Shown piece by piece: positions 26,633 through 36,211 of a DNA stretch of 64,000 nucleotides. Each line of letters starts with the position of its first letter. Positions within the stretch are counted from its first letter, which is position 1. This DNA is from Elusimicrobiota bacterium. GTDB lineage: Bacteria > Elusimicrobiota > Elusimicrobia > UBA1565 > UBA9628. The notes below the pieces were generated by a model. The model did not search any database. It had not been told where the DNA came from and saw only the letters and a program-made list of their open reading frames with translations. The position numbers were made by a program, and so were the translations under genes. Location of the stretch: contig JACPFR010000010.1 in the NCBI GenBank assembly GCA_016182905.1, positions 62,001-126,000 on the forward strand, given 5' to 3'.

Positions 26633-27261
26633 TTGAGCCTCCTTGTCGGTTGCGTCTCCGGCGACACGCCGCGGCGGTAGATCCGGGCGAAGAGCCGTAT
26701 GGCGGAATCCTCGGACATGCCGTAATGCCCCGTCACCCTGAAGAGCTTCTCCATGATGAAGAAGTTCGAGAAGCCGAAGGACACCATCATCATCGCGGCG
26801 ACGGGGTCCACGTCCGAGGCGACGGCGGTCCCGGTCTTCGCCTGGATATTCCGGTAGCGCTCGCGCATGGCCAGGAAGATCCTGCGGATGTGCCGGGCGT
26901 CGAACTCGACCATGTCCACGTAGATCAGCCGCATGTAGTCGGCGAAGTTCTCCACGGTCGCGCGGCTCGCCCGGCCCATCGCCTCGATGTTCTCGGGAAA
27001 GGGGATCTCGGAGAGGACGCGGGCGAGCGGCTGCTCGGGGGAGAAGTACTCCCGCTCGTATTCCTTCAGGAGCGTGGCGAAGAGCTGCTCCTTGGTGGGG
27101 AAGTGGTTGTAGATGTTGCCCAGGCTGACGCCGGCCTTCTCGGCGATCTCGCGGATGGACGTCCCGTGGAAGCCCTGGCGCCGGAAGAGCGCCGCGGCGG
27201 CCTTGAGGATGGCGGCCCGGTTGCCGGACTCTCCGCCGCGGGTGAATGAACGATCGTTCAT
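26608..27261 (-). CDS. TetR/AcrR-family transcriptional regulator
   Basis: 217 residues from the ATG at 27261. The N-terminal helix-turn-helix is textbook TetR (AILKAAAALFRRQGFHGTSIREIAEKAGVSLGNIYNHFPTKEQLF region, residues about 15-60); the ligand domain is helical and Met/Phe-rich. Longer in-frame starts are rejected because the TATACT -10 and a 16-bp palindrome sit on this ATG. It heads the SDR/CoA-transferase/KASIII unit and is divergent from 3-hydroxyacyl-CoA dehydrogenase, so it probably senses an acyl-CoA or fatty acid and controls both sides. Confidence 0.85.
   Translation of the reverse strand: MNDRSFTRGGESGNRAAILKAAAALFRRQGFHGTSIREIAEKAGVSLGNIYNHFPTKEQLFATLLKEYEREYFSPEQPLARVLSEIPFPENIEAMGRASRATVENFADYMRLIYVDMVEFDARHIRRIFLAMRERYRNIQAKTGTAVASDVDPVAAMMMVSFGFSNFFIMEKLFRVTGHYGMSEDSAIRLFARIYRRGVSPETQPTRRLNCKSKTRS
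27246..27261. promoter_or_regulatory. Probable TetR operator overlapping the tetR start codon
   Basis: A perfect 16-bp palindrome, ATGAACGATCGTTCAT, spans 27246-27261 and includes the start codon of the TetR gene. The minus-strand -10 TATACT (27268-27273), extended by TGG, ends 6 bases upstream, so the palindrome covers the predicted transcription start. This is the expected position for autorepression. Confidence 0.65.
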
Positions 27262-27303
27262 GTTCTCAGTATACCACGCTCCGGCGCGGGCGCGGCGTCT
27301 ATT

Positions 27304-27331
27304 TTGGACCGCGGGTGAGATGTGATAGACT
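27304..27331 (+). promoter_or_regulatory. Promoter of the hydroxyacyl-CoA dehydrogenase operon
   Basis: TTGGAC (27304-27309) and TAGACT (27326-27331) have a 16-base spacer, and the -10 is also extended by TGA. Only 6 bases separate it from the ATG at 27338, so the mRNA is probably leaderless. It lies within 75 bases of the TetR palindrome. Confidence 0.5.
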
Positions 27332-27337
27332 CGGCCC

Positions 27338-28195
27338 ATGGACATCACCCGCGTCTGCGTCGTCGGCGGCGGCACGATGGGCAACGGCATCGCCCACGTC
27401 TTCGCCTCGAAAGGCTATCACGTCACCCTCGTCGAGGCGAAGAAGGAGCTCGCGGACAAGGCCGTGGCGACGATCTCGAAGAACATGGACCGCCAGGTCG
27501 CCAAGGGCGGCATGACGGCCGCCGACAAGGACGCGGCCCTGGCGCGTCTGAAGACCGCGACCTCCATCGCGGAGGCGGCCGGCTTCCAGTTCGCGGTCGA
27601 GGCCGTCCCGGAGCGCCTCGACGTCAAGACCGCGGTGTTCAAGGAACTCGAGGCCCACGGCGCGCCCGGCGCGATCCTCGCGACGAACACCTCGTCCTTG
27701 CCCATCACCGACATCGCCGCTTCCTTAAAAGACCCGTCGCGCGTCATCGGCATGCACTTCATGAATCCGGTCCCGGTCATGAAGCTCGTCGAGATCATCC
27801 GCGGCAAGAGGACCTCGGACGCGGCGACCGAGGCGACGAAGGCGCTGACCGCCGCCTTGGGGAAGATCCCGGCCGTCGCCAACGATTTCCCGGGCTTCGT
27901 CTCGAACCGCGTCCTCATGCCCATGATCAACGAGGCGATCCTGTGCCTCGAGGAAGGCGTCTCGACGAAGGAGGACATCGACACCATCATGAAGCTCGGC
28001 ATGGCGCACCCGATGGGGCCCATCGCGCTCGCCGACTACATCGGCCTCGACGTGTGCCTGGCCATCATGGAGGTCCTCGACAAGGGCTTCGGCGGCGTGA
28101 AGTACAAGCCGGCCGGCCTGCTGCGCAGGATGGTCGCGGAAGGCAGGCTGGGCGTCAAGTCGGGCGCCGGCTTCTACGAGTACCCGAAAAAATAA
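27338..28195 (+). CDS. 3-hydroxyacyl-CoA dehydrogenase (3-hydroxybutyryl-CoA type)
   Basis: 285 residues, the length of clostridial Hbd. The NAD site is GGGTMGNGIAHVFA (10 onward), EAVPERLDVK and NTSSLPITDIA follow, then GMHFMNPVPVMKLVEI with the catalytic His and NDFPGFVSNRVLMP. The C-terminal helical domain ends with KSGAGFYEYP. It catalyses NAD-linked oxidation or reduction of 3-hydroxyacyl-CoA. One base separates it from the acyl-CoA dehydrogenase, and it faces the TetR/CoA-transferase unit. Together these resemble the middle of a butyrate or beta-oxidation pathway. Confidence 0.9.
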   Translation: MDITRVCVVGGGTMGNGIAHVFASKGYHVTLVEAKKELADKAVATISKNMDRQVAKGGMTAADKDAALARLKTATSIAEAAGFQFAVEAVPERLDVKTAVFKELEAHGAPGAILATNTSSLPITDIAASLKDPSRVIGMHFMNPVPVMKLVEIIRGKRTSDAATEATKALTAALGKIPAVANDFPGFVSNRVLMPMINEAILCLEEGVSTKEDIDTIMKLGMAHPMGPIALADYIGLDVCLAIMEVLDKGFGGVKYKPAGLLRRMVAEGRLGVKSGAGFYEYPKK

Positions 28196-28196
28196 C

Positions 28197-29336
28197 ATGG
28201 ATTTCAATTACACCGAATCGATGGCGATGCTGCGCGACTCCGCGCGGGAGTTCGCCGACAAGCGCCTCAAGCCCGGAGCCCTGGAGTGGGACGAGCACGA
28301 GGCGATCCCCGCCGAGGTTTATAAAGAGGGCGCCGAGCTGGGCTTCTTCGGCCTGTCCGTGCCCGAGGAGTTCGGCGGGCTGGGCGTCGATCCTCTCGCC
28401 TACGCGGCGGCGATGGAGGAGCTTGCGCGCGGCTCGGCCTCCTTCCAGGTCTGCGCCACGGTGCACAACTCCCTCGTCTGCGCGGCGATCGCCAAGCACG
28501 GCACCGACGAGCAGAAGAAGCGGTACCTGCCCAAGCTGGCCTCCGGCGAATGGATCGGCGCGTACTCGCTGTCCGAGCCCGGCGCCGGGACCGATGCCGG
28601 CTCGCTGTCCACCTCGGCCGTCGACGCGGGCGACCACTGGCTCGTCAACGGGACCAAGTCGTGGGTCACCAACGGCGGTTTCGCGACCGTGTTCCTGACC
28701 TTCGTCTCCACGAACAAGGAGGCGGGCTCCCGCGGCATCACCTGCCTGCTCGTCGAGAAGGGCATGCCCGGCTTCACCGTCGGCAAGAAGGAGAAGAAGA
28801 TGGGCCTGCGCGCCTCCGACACGCGCGAGATCAACTTCAACGGCGCGAAGATCCCGAAGACGGCCCTGCTCGGCGGGGTCGGGGGCGGCTTCAAGATCGC
28901 GATGAGCCAGCTGGACTCCGGCCGCATCGGCATCGCCGCGCAGGCCGTCGGCATCGCCCAGGCGGCGCTCGAGGAGGCGGTCTCCTACGCGAAGCAGCGC
29001 AAGCAGTTCGGCAAGAAGCTCTCCGAGTTCCAGCTCACCCAGGCCAAGCTCTCCGACATGGCGACCAACATCGCCGCGGCGCGCCTGCTCGTCTACCGCG
29101 CGGCGTCGCGCCTGGCGAACGGGGAGAAATGCACGATGGAGGCGTCGATGGCGAAGTCCTTCGCCTCGCGCATCGCCAACAAGGCCTGCTTCGACGCCGT
29201 GCAGATACACGGCGGCAACGGCTTCGTGCGCGAGTTCCCCGTCGAGCGCTACTACCGCGACGTGCGCGTCACCGAGATCTACGAGGGCACGACCGAGATC
29301 CAGAGCCTCATCGTCGCCCGCGAGGTCCTCGGATGA
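28197..29336 (+). CDS. Acyl-CoA dehydrogenase (short-chain/butyryl-CoA type)
   Basis: 379 residues, standard length. Blocks present: YSLSEPGAGTDAGS (FAD/substrate contact), WVTNGG, LGVGGGFKIAMSQLDSGR-type region, RKQFGKKLSEFQLTQ, and the C-terminal IHGGNGFVREFPVERYYRDVRVTEIYEGTTEIQ, where the Glu in YEGT is the usual catalytic base. It oxidises acyl-CoA to enoyl-CoA or the reverse with an electron-transfer partner. No EtfAB is in the window. It starts one base after Hbd and its stop overlaps the next ATG. Confidence 0.9.
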   Translation: MDFNYTESMAMLRDSAREFADKRLKPGALEWDEHEAIPAEVYKEGAELGFFGLSVPEEFGGLGVDPLAYAAAMEELARGSASFQVCATVHNSLVCAAIAKHGTDEQKKRYLPKLASGEWIGAYSLSEPGAGTDAGSLSTSAVDAGDHWLVNGTKSWVTNGGFATVFLTFVSTNKEAGSRGITCLLVEKGMPGFTVGKKEKKMGLRASDTREINFNGAKIPKTALLGGVGGGFKIAMSQLDSGRIGIAAQAVGIAQAALEEAVSYAKQRKQFGKKLSEFQLTQAKLSDMATNIAAARLLVYRAASRLANGEKCTMEASMAKSFASRIANKACFDAVQIHGGNGFVREFPVERYYRDVRVTEIYEGTTEIQSLIVAREVLG

Positions 29337-29917
29337 CGGCCGGGCTTCTCCTGACGCTCGCGTTGGCCTGCCCGGCTCCGGCGGCGGCGCCGCACCGGGC
29401 CGCGGAGCATGGGGAGCATTATCTCCCGGTCACGATCGGTCCCGAATACATCGACCTGGTGACCCAGCTCCGGGCCAAGAGCGGGCGCAAGCCGGACTTC
29501 GAGTACCGGCAGAACGCGATCAAGGGCCTGCGCGTGACCGAGTCGATCGACCGCAGCCAGGCGCCGGGAGGGCATACCTCTGCCCTTCTCGTCGTGCGCG
29601 ACGCGAAGGACAAGAAACGCGCCCGCGCGCTGGCGCGCGAGGTGATCGAGCCGGAGGATTGGGCCGACGTCGCTGCGACTCTGGCTCGGAGGACCTTGAC
29701 CGTCGCGGAGCACCTGAAGGCCGTGAGGAAGAACGTCGCCTTCATCGACGGCCACGTCTCTCCGGGGTATGTGACGGTGGACCTCGTCTGGGTCGAGCGG
29801 CAGCTGGGGCGCGACCTGGACGGCGTCGCCGCCGCGCTCTACCTCGCCCGTTCGCCTCGGGGCGTGAGCAAGACCAAGGAGTCCAAGCCGTTGCCGGCCA
29901 GCGGCGTCGCGCCGTAG
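29333..29917 (+). CDS. Exported hypothetical protein
   Basis: 194 residues, ATG overlapping the dehydrogenase stop (ATGA). Signal peptide MTAGLLLTLALACPAPAAA. The rest is a small mixed alpha/beta domain with no family I recognise (EYIDLVTQLRAKSGRKPDF, SPGYVTVDLVWVERQLG). The last 79 bases overlap the convergent membrane-protein gene. Position suggests co-transcription with the CoA genes, but the content does not connect it to them. Confidence 0.55.
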   Translation: MTAGLLLTLALACPAPAAAPHRAAEHGEHYLPVTIGPEYIDLVTQLRAKSGRKPDFEYRQNAIKGLRVTESIDRSQAPGGHTSALLVVRDAKDKKRARALAREVIEPEDWADVAATLARRTLTVAEHLKAVRKNVAFIDGHVSPGYVTVDLVWVERQLGRDLDGVAAALYLARSPRGVSKTKESKPLPASGVAP

Positions 29918-31283
29918 CCGGCGGAGAGGGCCTTCTCGAGGCGGGCAGCCGCTTCCGGACGGGAGCGCCAGGCCCAATCCTTGTAGAGCACCAGCCGCGG
30001 GTCCGCGCCGACGCGCGCGCGTTGGAGCTCGAAGGCGGGGAGGTCCTCGAGGAGCAGGAACGCCGCGGCCGCGGGACGCCGCGCCACCTCGCGCACGAAC
30101 GGGGGGTTGAAGGCGGCCACGAAGGCGCGCTCCGGGATCAGGTGCGCCGACTTCTCCAGGAAGCGCCGCGAGGCCTCGTGCTCCGCCTCGGGCGCCGCCG
30201 GCGGGGCGAAGGCGAGCCCCGCCGCGAGCAGGGCCGCGGGGACGGCCGCGCCGGAAAGCCAGGCCGAGGCCGAGACGGCGAGCGGCAGGAGCACGGCGAG
30301 AGCGTAGCGGTCCTCGGTCCCCGTGTCGAAGCGCCCTCGGAAAAAACAGCCGTACAGCAGGAACAGCGCCGCCGACAGGGCCGCGAGCCGGGCGGCGGGG
30401 CGCTTCGTGAAGGCGGCTAGGGCCGCCGGGACGAGGAGGAGCAGGAACTCGGCCCGCGAAGCGAGAAAGGAGACGTTGGGCCCGATCTGGCGGGCCAGGT
30501 GCGAGAGCGGCGCGGTCGTCGCGGCGGAATAGCCCGGCAGGGCGTCGGCGCGATTGGCGAGCGCGATGGCGGCGGGAAAGGCGGCGCCGAGGAGCGCGGG
30601 CAGATAAACGGCGAAGGGCGCCCGGATCAGCGCGGCATACCCGATGAGCAGGGAGTTCTCGGGACGGACCTGGACGGCGAAGGCGACGGTGCATGCCGCG
30701 AAGGCGTCGAGACGCGGCTCCTTCTCCCGGGCGTGGAGGGCGGCGAGCGCGGCGGCGAGCCAGAATATCGACGAGCTGGTGAGGTCGCTCGCCCTTCCGT
30801 AGCGCACGGCCAGCGGCAGGGCCGCCCAGGCGAACGCGGCGGCCAGGGCCCCGCGCTCGTCGTCGAACAGCTCGAGGGCCGCCCAGAACACGAACAGCGC
30901 GGTGAGCGTCGACAGGAGCGCGCTCCAGAGGAAGGCGCCGCCGCCGGTCAGCCTCATGAACGCGGCCAAGGCGACATGGTGTCCTCCCGGCCACGTCGGA
31001 CGCGAGAGGACGTCCCAGCCGGGAAGGCCGCCCGCCAGCGTTTCCACGAACCGCCCCGACGCGGCGAGGTGGCGCGCGATGTCGAGGTGCTCGAACTCGT
31101 CGTTGTAGACGAGATGGGCCCCGCCCGCGGCGAGGCGCAGGGCCAGGGCCGCGAGCAGGAGCGCGCCGAGCAGGCACCCGGCGCGCGCGCTCAGGCGCTC
31201 CCGCAGGCGGCCGAGCGCCGCGGGGAGCAAAGCGAGCCACCCCGCGAGGAGCAGAGCCAGCGCCGCGGGATAGGCCTCCGCCA

Positions 31284-31284
<1 letters not shown>
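29839..31284 (-). CDS. Polytopic membrane protein, GT39/ArnT-like glycosyltransferase
   Basis: 481 residues with about ten hydrophobic helices. Near the N-terminus, after the first two helices, is HLVYNDEFEHLDIARHL. An acidic motif in the first extracytoplasmic loop is typical of GT-C enzymes of the PMT/ArnT kind. Such enzymes move a sugar from a polyprenyl-phosphate donor outside the inner membrane. The C-terminal part is soluble. The ATG overlaps the EttA stop. The family is an inference from topology and the acidic motif. Confidence 0.6.
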
Positions 31285-32978
<1,694 letters not shown>

Positions 32979-32984
32979 GTCGGG

Positions 32985-33581
32985 TTACCTCTTCGGGGGA
33001 TGAGCCTGGAGCCAGGCGCGTTGGACGGCCCAGGCGGAGACGGCGGCGAGTAAAGAGAGCGCGGCGTGCTTCGCGATCGGAGGAAGCGAGGCGGCCTGCG
33101 CCGCGGCCAGCGCCAGGACGCCGAGCTGGATCTGCGCGGCGCCGACGAAGGCGACGAAGGAGTCCTCGTCGGCGGCGGCCATCAGGGCGAGGGGCAGCAC
33201 CGCGACGCAGTAGGCCCAGAGGAGGCGCAGGAGGAAGGGCAGGTGCTCCCGCTCGAGCACGGGGGAGGAGGCGGCCCAGGTCCAGGCACACAGCGCGCCG
33301 GCCGTCATCACCGCCGCGCCGAGCGCGTACAGGCGGCCGTGGCGCCGGGCGAGGAGGTGGCCGGGCAGCAGGATCATCTGCAGGACGAGCGGCATCAGCG
33401 CCGCGCCGAGCACGCCGGCGGCGAGGAGCTTGAGCTCGTCGGCGACGACGAGCCACACCGCGGTCGGCAAGGTCAGCCAGGAGGACAGGTACAGGGCGAC
33501 TCGGCCGCGCTCGGCGGCGCGCGACCATTCCGGGGGGACGCGCAGGAAGGACAGGGGCAGCTTCGAGGTCGGCGGGGTCAT
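32985..33581 (-). CDS. Hypothetical polytopic membrane protein
   Basis: 198 residues with about six hydrophobic helices (from WLTLPTAVWLVV to SLLAAVSAWAVQ). The ATG overlaps the stop of the HAD gene (ATGA). I recognise no family. The helices are Ala/Leu-rich without charged residues that would mark a transporter. It lies between ettA and the HAD gene on the same strand. Confidence 0.6.
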   Translation of the reverse strand: MTPPTSKLPLSFLRVPPEWSRAAERGRVALYLSSWLTLPTAVWLVVADELKLLAAGVLGAALMPLVLQMILLPGHLLARRHGRLYALGAAVMTAGALCAWTWAASSPVLEREHLPFLLRLLWAYCVAVLPLALMAAADEDSFVAFVGAAQIQLGVLALAAAQAASLPPIAKHAALSLLAAVSAWAVQRAWLQAHPPKR

Positions 33582-34333
33582 TTGACCGTCTCCCGGCCGT
33601 GAAAGAGCATCTCGGCGCTCGCCTTGTCGGACGCCTCGCTCATGACCTCTTTGAACGCCCGGACCTTCTCGTCGGCCGCGCCGTAGCGGAACGCGACGCA
33701 GGGGATGCCCACCGCCGTCATCGCCGCGTCCACGCTCTTCGCGTGCCGCGGCTTGTCGTCGACGTAGACGACGCGCGTCGGGCGCATGCCGATCTTCTCC
33801 AGGAAGGCGAGCAGCGCCTTCCCCTTGTCCGGGCCGTCCCCGACGAAGTAGACGCCCCGGCTGTAGCGCCCCGTCGGCGCGAAGGTCAGGCCGCCCTTGG
33901 CCGCGGCGCTCTTCTCCAAGTCCAAGCCGATCGCCTCGAGCTGGGCGAATGTGGCGGCGGCGTCCTCGGGCCCGCGCGCGGTCAGGGCGAGGACCTTGAC
34001 CCCGCGCTTCTGCTCCTCGCGCACGAGGACCGGCGTGAGGTCCTCGACGGGCTTGACCTTGACCGTCCCGAGCGTCTTGGTCCACAGCTCTCCGGCCTTC
34101 TTCTCGGCGGAGTCCGCGTCGAGCCCGTCGCGCCGGAGGGCCTTCACGACGTAGTCGTACCACTGGTCCGAGCCGATGTTCCCGACGGGCTCGACGAGCG
34201 TGTTGTCGATGTCGAAGACGAGCAAGGTCGTGGGCCGGATGTCGGCGGCGATCTCGGACATCGACTTGATCTCGCGCACCTCCGCGCGGGCGGCGGCGGC
34301 CGGCAGCAGAAGGGCGAGAGCGAGCGCCTTCAT
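33578..34333 (-). CDS. Exported HAD-superfamily protein (DUF2608-like)
   Basis: 251 residues. Signal peptide MKALALALLLPAAAARA. HAD motif I is LVFDIDNTLVEP (Asp nucleophile in DxDNT), motif II VLALTARGP, and motif III/IV YFVGDGPDKGKAL with RVVYVDDKPRH. The arrangement matches periplasmic DUF2608 HAD proteins, whose substrates are mostly unknown. Its start overlaps the end of the CoA-transferase beta gene, and its stop overlaps the next gene, so the three are one transcription unit. Confidence 0.75.
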   Translation of the reverse strand: MKALALALLLPAAAARAEVREIKSMSEIAADIRPTTLLVFDIDNTLVEPVGNIGSDQWYDYVVKALRRDGLDADSAEKKAGELWTKTLGTVKVKPVEDLTPVLVREEQKRGVKVLALTARGPEDAAATFAQLEAIGLDLEKSAAAKGGLTFAPTGRYSRGVYFVGDGPDKGKALLAFLEKIGMRPTRVVYVDDKPRHAKSVDAAMTAVGIPCVAFRYGAADEKVRAFKEVMSEASDKASAEMLFHGRETVK

Positions 34334-35067
34334 TTGATGTGGAGCCGCTTCTGGTCGAGCGTGTTGCGCAGCAGGTCGATCTCCCGGGCCGTCGGCAGCG
34401 CGACCTCGGCGAGGCGGGGCGCCTTCTTGAGGGCCCAGCCGATGTTCTCCTGGACCTTCTCGAACGTCACGCCGGGATAGAGGGCGGTCAAGGTCAGCTC
34501 GCCGTCGGCGCCGGGCTCGAGTATGCCCATGTTGGTGATGACCTTCTTGACGCGCCTGCCATTGGAGGTGATGAAGTCCACCTTGTCGGGGAAGGCGCGC
34601 TTATCGAGCTTGGTCACGATGAGCACGCGCTGCGCGTGCTGGGCGATCTCGCAGGCGCCGCCGGAGCCGGGCAGGCGCACCTTCGGGGAGGCGTACGGGC
34701 CGACGGCCGTCGTGTTGATGTTCCCGCGCTTGTCGACCTGCGCGCCGCCGAGGAAGCCGATCTGGATCTTGCCGTTCTGCAGGAAGCTCTGAAAAATATC
34801 GGACATCGAGGTGACCATCAGCGAGCCGGTGACCAAAGCGGGGTCGCCGATCGACGGGGGCACGCGGTCGGGCACGGCGCCGACGGCGCCGGACTCGTAG
34901 ATCAAGGTCATGTTCGGCGCGTGGGTCGCGCGCGCCAGGTTGCAGGCGAGGTTCGGCAGGCCGATGCCCACGAACACCACGTCGCCGTCGCCGATCTCGC
35001 GCGCGGCCAGCACGCACATGAGCTCATTGAGGGTATAGTCGGTCGAAGCCTGGGTCGCGGCGGTCAT
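34330..35067 (-). CDS. CoA-transferase subunit B (glutaconate/3-oxoacid CoA-transferase-like)
   Basis: 245 residues, beta-subunit size. Blocks: GDVVFVGIGLPNLACNLAR, the active-site region LIYESGAVGA (Glu in the family ESG/ENG motif), GFLGGAQVDKRGNINTTAVG, and LPGSGGACEIA. The matching alpha subunit lies 1.1 kb upstream on the same strand (36186-37091), separated by two unrelated genes. TAAAAT ends 6 bases before the ATG with no Shine-Dalgarno, so this gene has its own promoter inside the end of the XRE gene. Confidence 0.85.
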   Translation of the reverse strand: MTAATQASTDYTLNELMCVLAAREIGDGDVVFVGIGLPNLACNLARATHAPNMTLIYESGAVGAVPDRVPPSIGDPALVTGSLMVTSMSDIFQSFLQNGKIQIGFLGGAQVDKRGNINTTAVGPYASPKVRLPGSGGACEIAQHAQRVLIVTKLDKRAFPDKVDFITSNGRRVKKVITNMGILEPGADGELTLTALYPGVTFEKVQENIGWALKKAPRLAEVALPTAREIDLLRNTLDQKRLHIK

Positions 35068-35071
35068 GGGT

Positions 35072-35452
35072 CTATTTTAGAATGTTTTGCCCTTTCCAGG
35101 GACATCTCTCGTGCCCGTAATACCGCCGATAGGCCTCGATCTCTCCCAGGGCGTCGGTCGGGCGCTTGCGCGGCCGGGGAAGGATGAGCAGGTCGCAGAA
35201 AAGCCCGTCGAAGAGCGTCCTGAGAGTCTCCAGGCGCGGGTCGATCCTGCCGCGCTCGATGCGCGAGATCTCCGCCTGATCGATCCCACAGCGGACGGAC
35301 AACTGCTCCTGGCTCATCCGCATGCGGGCCCGCAAGGCCCTCAGGTAAGTCCCCAAAGGATAGGTCAACGCCTTGGGCGGGTCCTTGAGCAGGACGACGA
35401 GCTCGTTGAGGGCCTGGTGCTGCGGCAGCGTGACGCGGACGAGTCGGGGCAT
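35072..35452 (-). CDS. XRE-family helix-turn-helix regulator
   Basis: 126 residues. The HTH_3 domain runs from about 34 to 90 (LGTYLRALRARMRMSQEQLSVRCG, then IDQAEISRIERGR). Flanks are short and basic; the C-terminus contains RRYYGHERCPWKG. It is likely a DNA-binding repressor or the antitoxin-like half of a pair, but no toxin is adjacent. A TATGAT box embedded in CTCGATCGTATGAT lies just before the ATG; the same 14-mer precedes the HNH gene at 37160. Confidence 0.7.
   Translation of the reverse strand: MPRLVRVTLPQHQALNELVVLLKDPPKALTYPLGTYLRALRARMRMSQEQLSVRCGIDQAEISRIERGRIDPRLETLRTLFDGLFCDLLILPRPRKRPTDALGEIEAYRRYYGHERCPWKGQNILK
35074..35079 (-). promoter_or_regulatory. -10 box of the CoA-transferase beta gene, leaderless type
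   Basis: Minus-strand TAAAAT ends 6 bases before the ATG at 35067. It lies in the last codons of the XRE regulator gene. No convincing -35 is seen. Confidence 0.4.
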
Positions 35453-35498
35453 ACCATCATACGATCGAGGGGGGCGTTTTGTTCCATGACCTTGTCGT

Positions 35499-35544
35499 GC
35501 CCCTCACGGGGTTATGGGTCTAAACCCATGACTTCATGAGGGGC
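35499..35544. other. Nested inverted repeats (double hairpin) in intergenic DNA
   Basis: An outer perfect 8-bp stem (GCCCCTCA 35499-35506 / TGAGGGGC 35537-35544) encloses an inner perfect 6-bp stem (ATGGGT 35514-35519 / ACCCAT 35524-35529) with a CTAA loop. It lies in the 120-base gap between the XRE and AlkA-like genes. There is no T-run, so it is not a standard terminator. It could be a folded regulatory or recombination site. Confidence 0.45.
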
Positions 35545-35572
35545 TCGCAGGGGTGATGCCGGCCGCCGGAGG

Positions 35573-36211
35573 TCAGCCTTGGCCGACCGTGTCGAGGCGC
35601 CGCCACAGGTACCAGCTGGCGACGGTGCGGTAGGGCGCCCACAGCTTCCCGTGCTTCTCGACGGCGGAGGGCGGCGGGAGCTTGGCGCTCTTGCGGTACA
35701 GCAGGCCGAAGGCTTTGCGCACGCCGTAATCGCCGGAAGGCAATACGTCGGGACGGCCGAGCTTGAACATCAGGAACATCTGGACGGTCCACTCGCCGAT
35801 GCCGCGCACCTCGGTGAGGCGGGCGACGATCTCGGCGTCGGGCAGGGCCTCGAGCTCCTTGCGCGGCTTCACGATCCCCGACAGCGTCTTCTCGGCCAGG
35901 TCGCGCATGGCGAGCAGCTTGTTTCCGGACAGGCCGGCGCCGCGCAGCTTCGCCTCAGGCGTTTTCAGGAGGCCCTCCGGCGTCAGCGACTTGCCGTCGT
36001 CGAACAGCGCGAGGACGCGGCCGTGGATGGTGGCGGCCGCCTTCCCGTTCAGCTGCTGGTAGACGATGGACTGGACCAAAGACTCGAAGGTGTCCTGGTC
36101 CTTGGGCACGAGGCCGTAGGCGCCGACGGCCTCGATGTGGCGCGCGAGGACCGGATCCGCCTTCTTCAGGTGGCGGAGCGCGGCCTTAATATCCGTAGTC
36201 GACGCCCGCAC
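35573..36211 (-). CDS. DNA-3-methyladenine glycosylase II family (AlkA-like)
   Basis: 212 residues from a GTG at 36211; an earlier in-frame start would overlap the CoA-transferase gene by about 100 bases and adds only Arg/Ser-rich sequence. The HhH-GPD domain is clear: SLVQSIVYQQLNGKAA, the hairpin LTEVRGIGEWTVQMFLMF, and the catalytic Asp in LPSGDYGVRKAF. It excises alkylated bases such as 3-methyladenine. It overlaps the end of the CoA-transferase alpha gene by 26 bases, an odd partner functionally. Confidence 0.85.
   Translation of the reverse strand: MRASTTDIKAALRHLKKADPVLARHIEAVGAYGLVPKDQDTFESLVQSIVYQQLNGKAAATIHGRVLALFDDGKSLTPEGLLKTPEAKLRGAGLSGNKLLAMRDLAEKTLSGIVKPRKELEALPDAEIVARLTEVRGIGEWTVQMFLMFKLGRPDVLPSGDYGVRKAFGLLYRKSAKLPPPSAVEKHGKLWAPYRTVASWYLWRRLDTVGQG

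Noticed and set aside
35072-35452. XRE gene as antitoxin of a toxin-antitoxin pair
   Set aside because: No small toxin-like frame is adjacent on the same strand; neighbours are CoA-transferase and AlkA-like genes.
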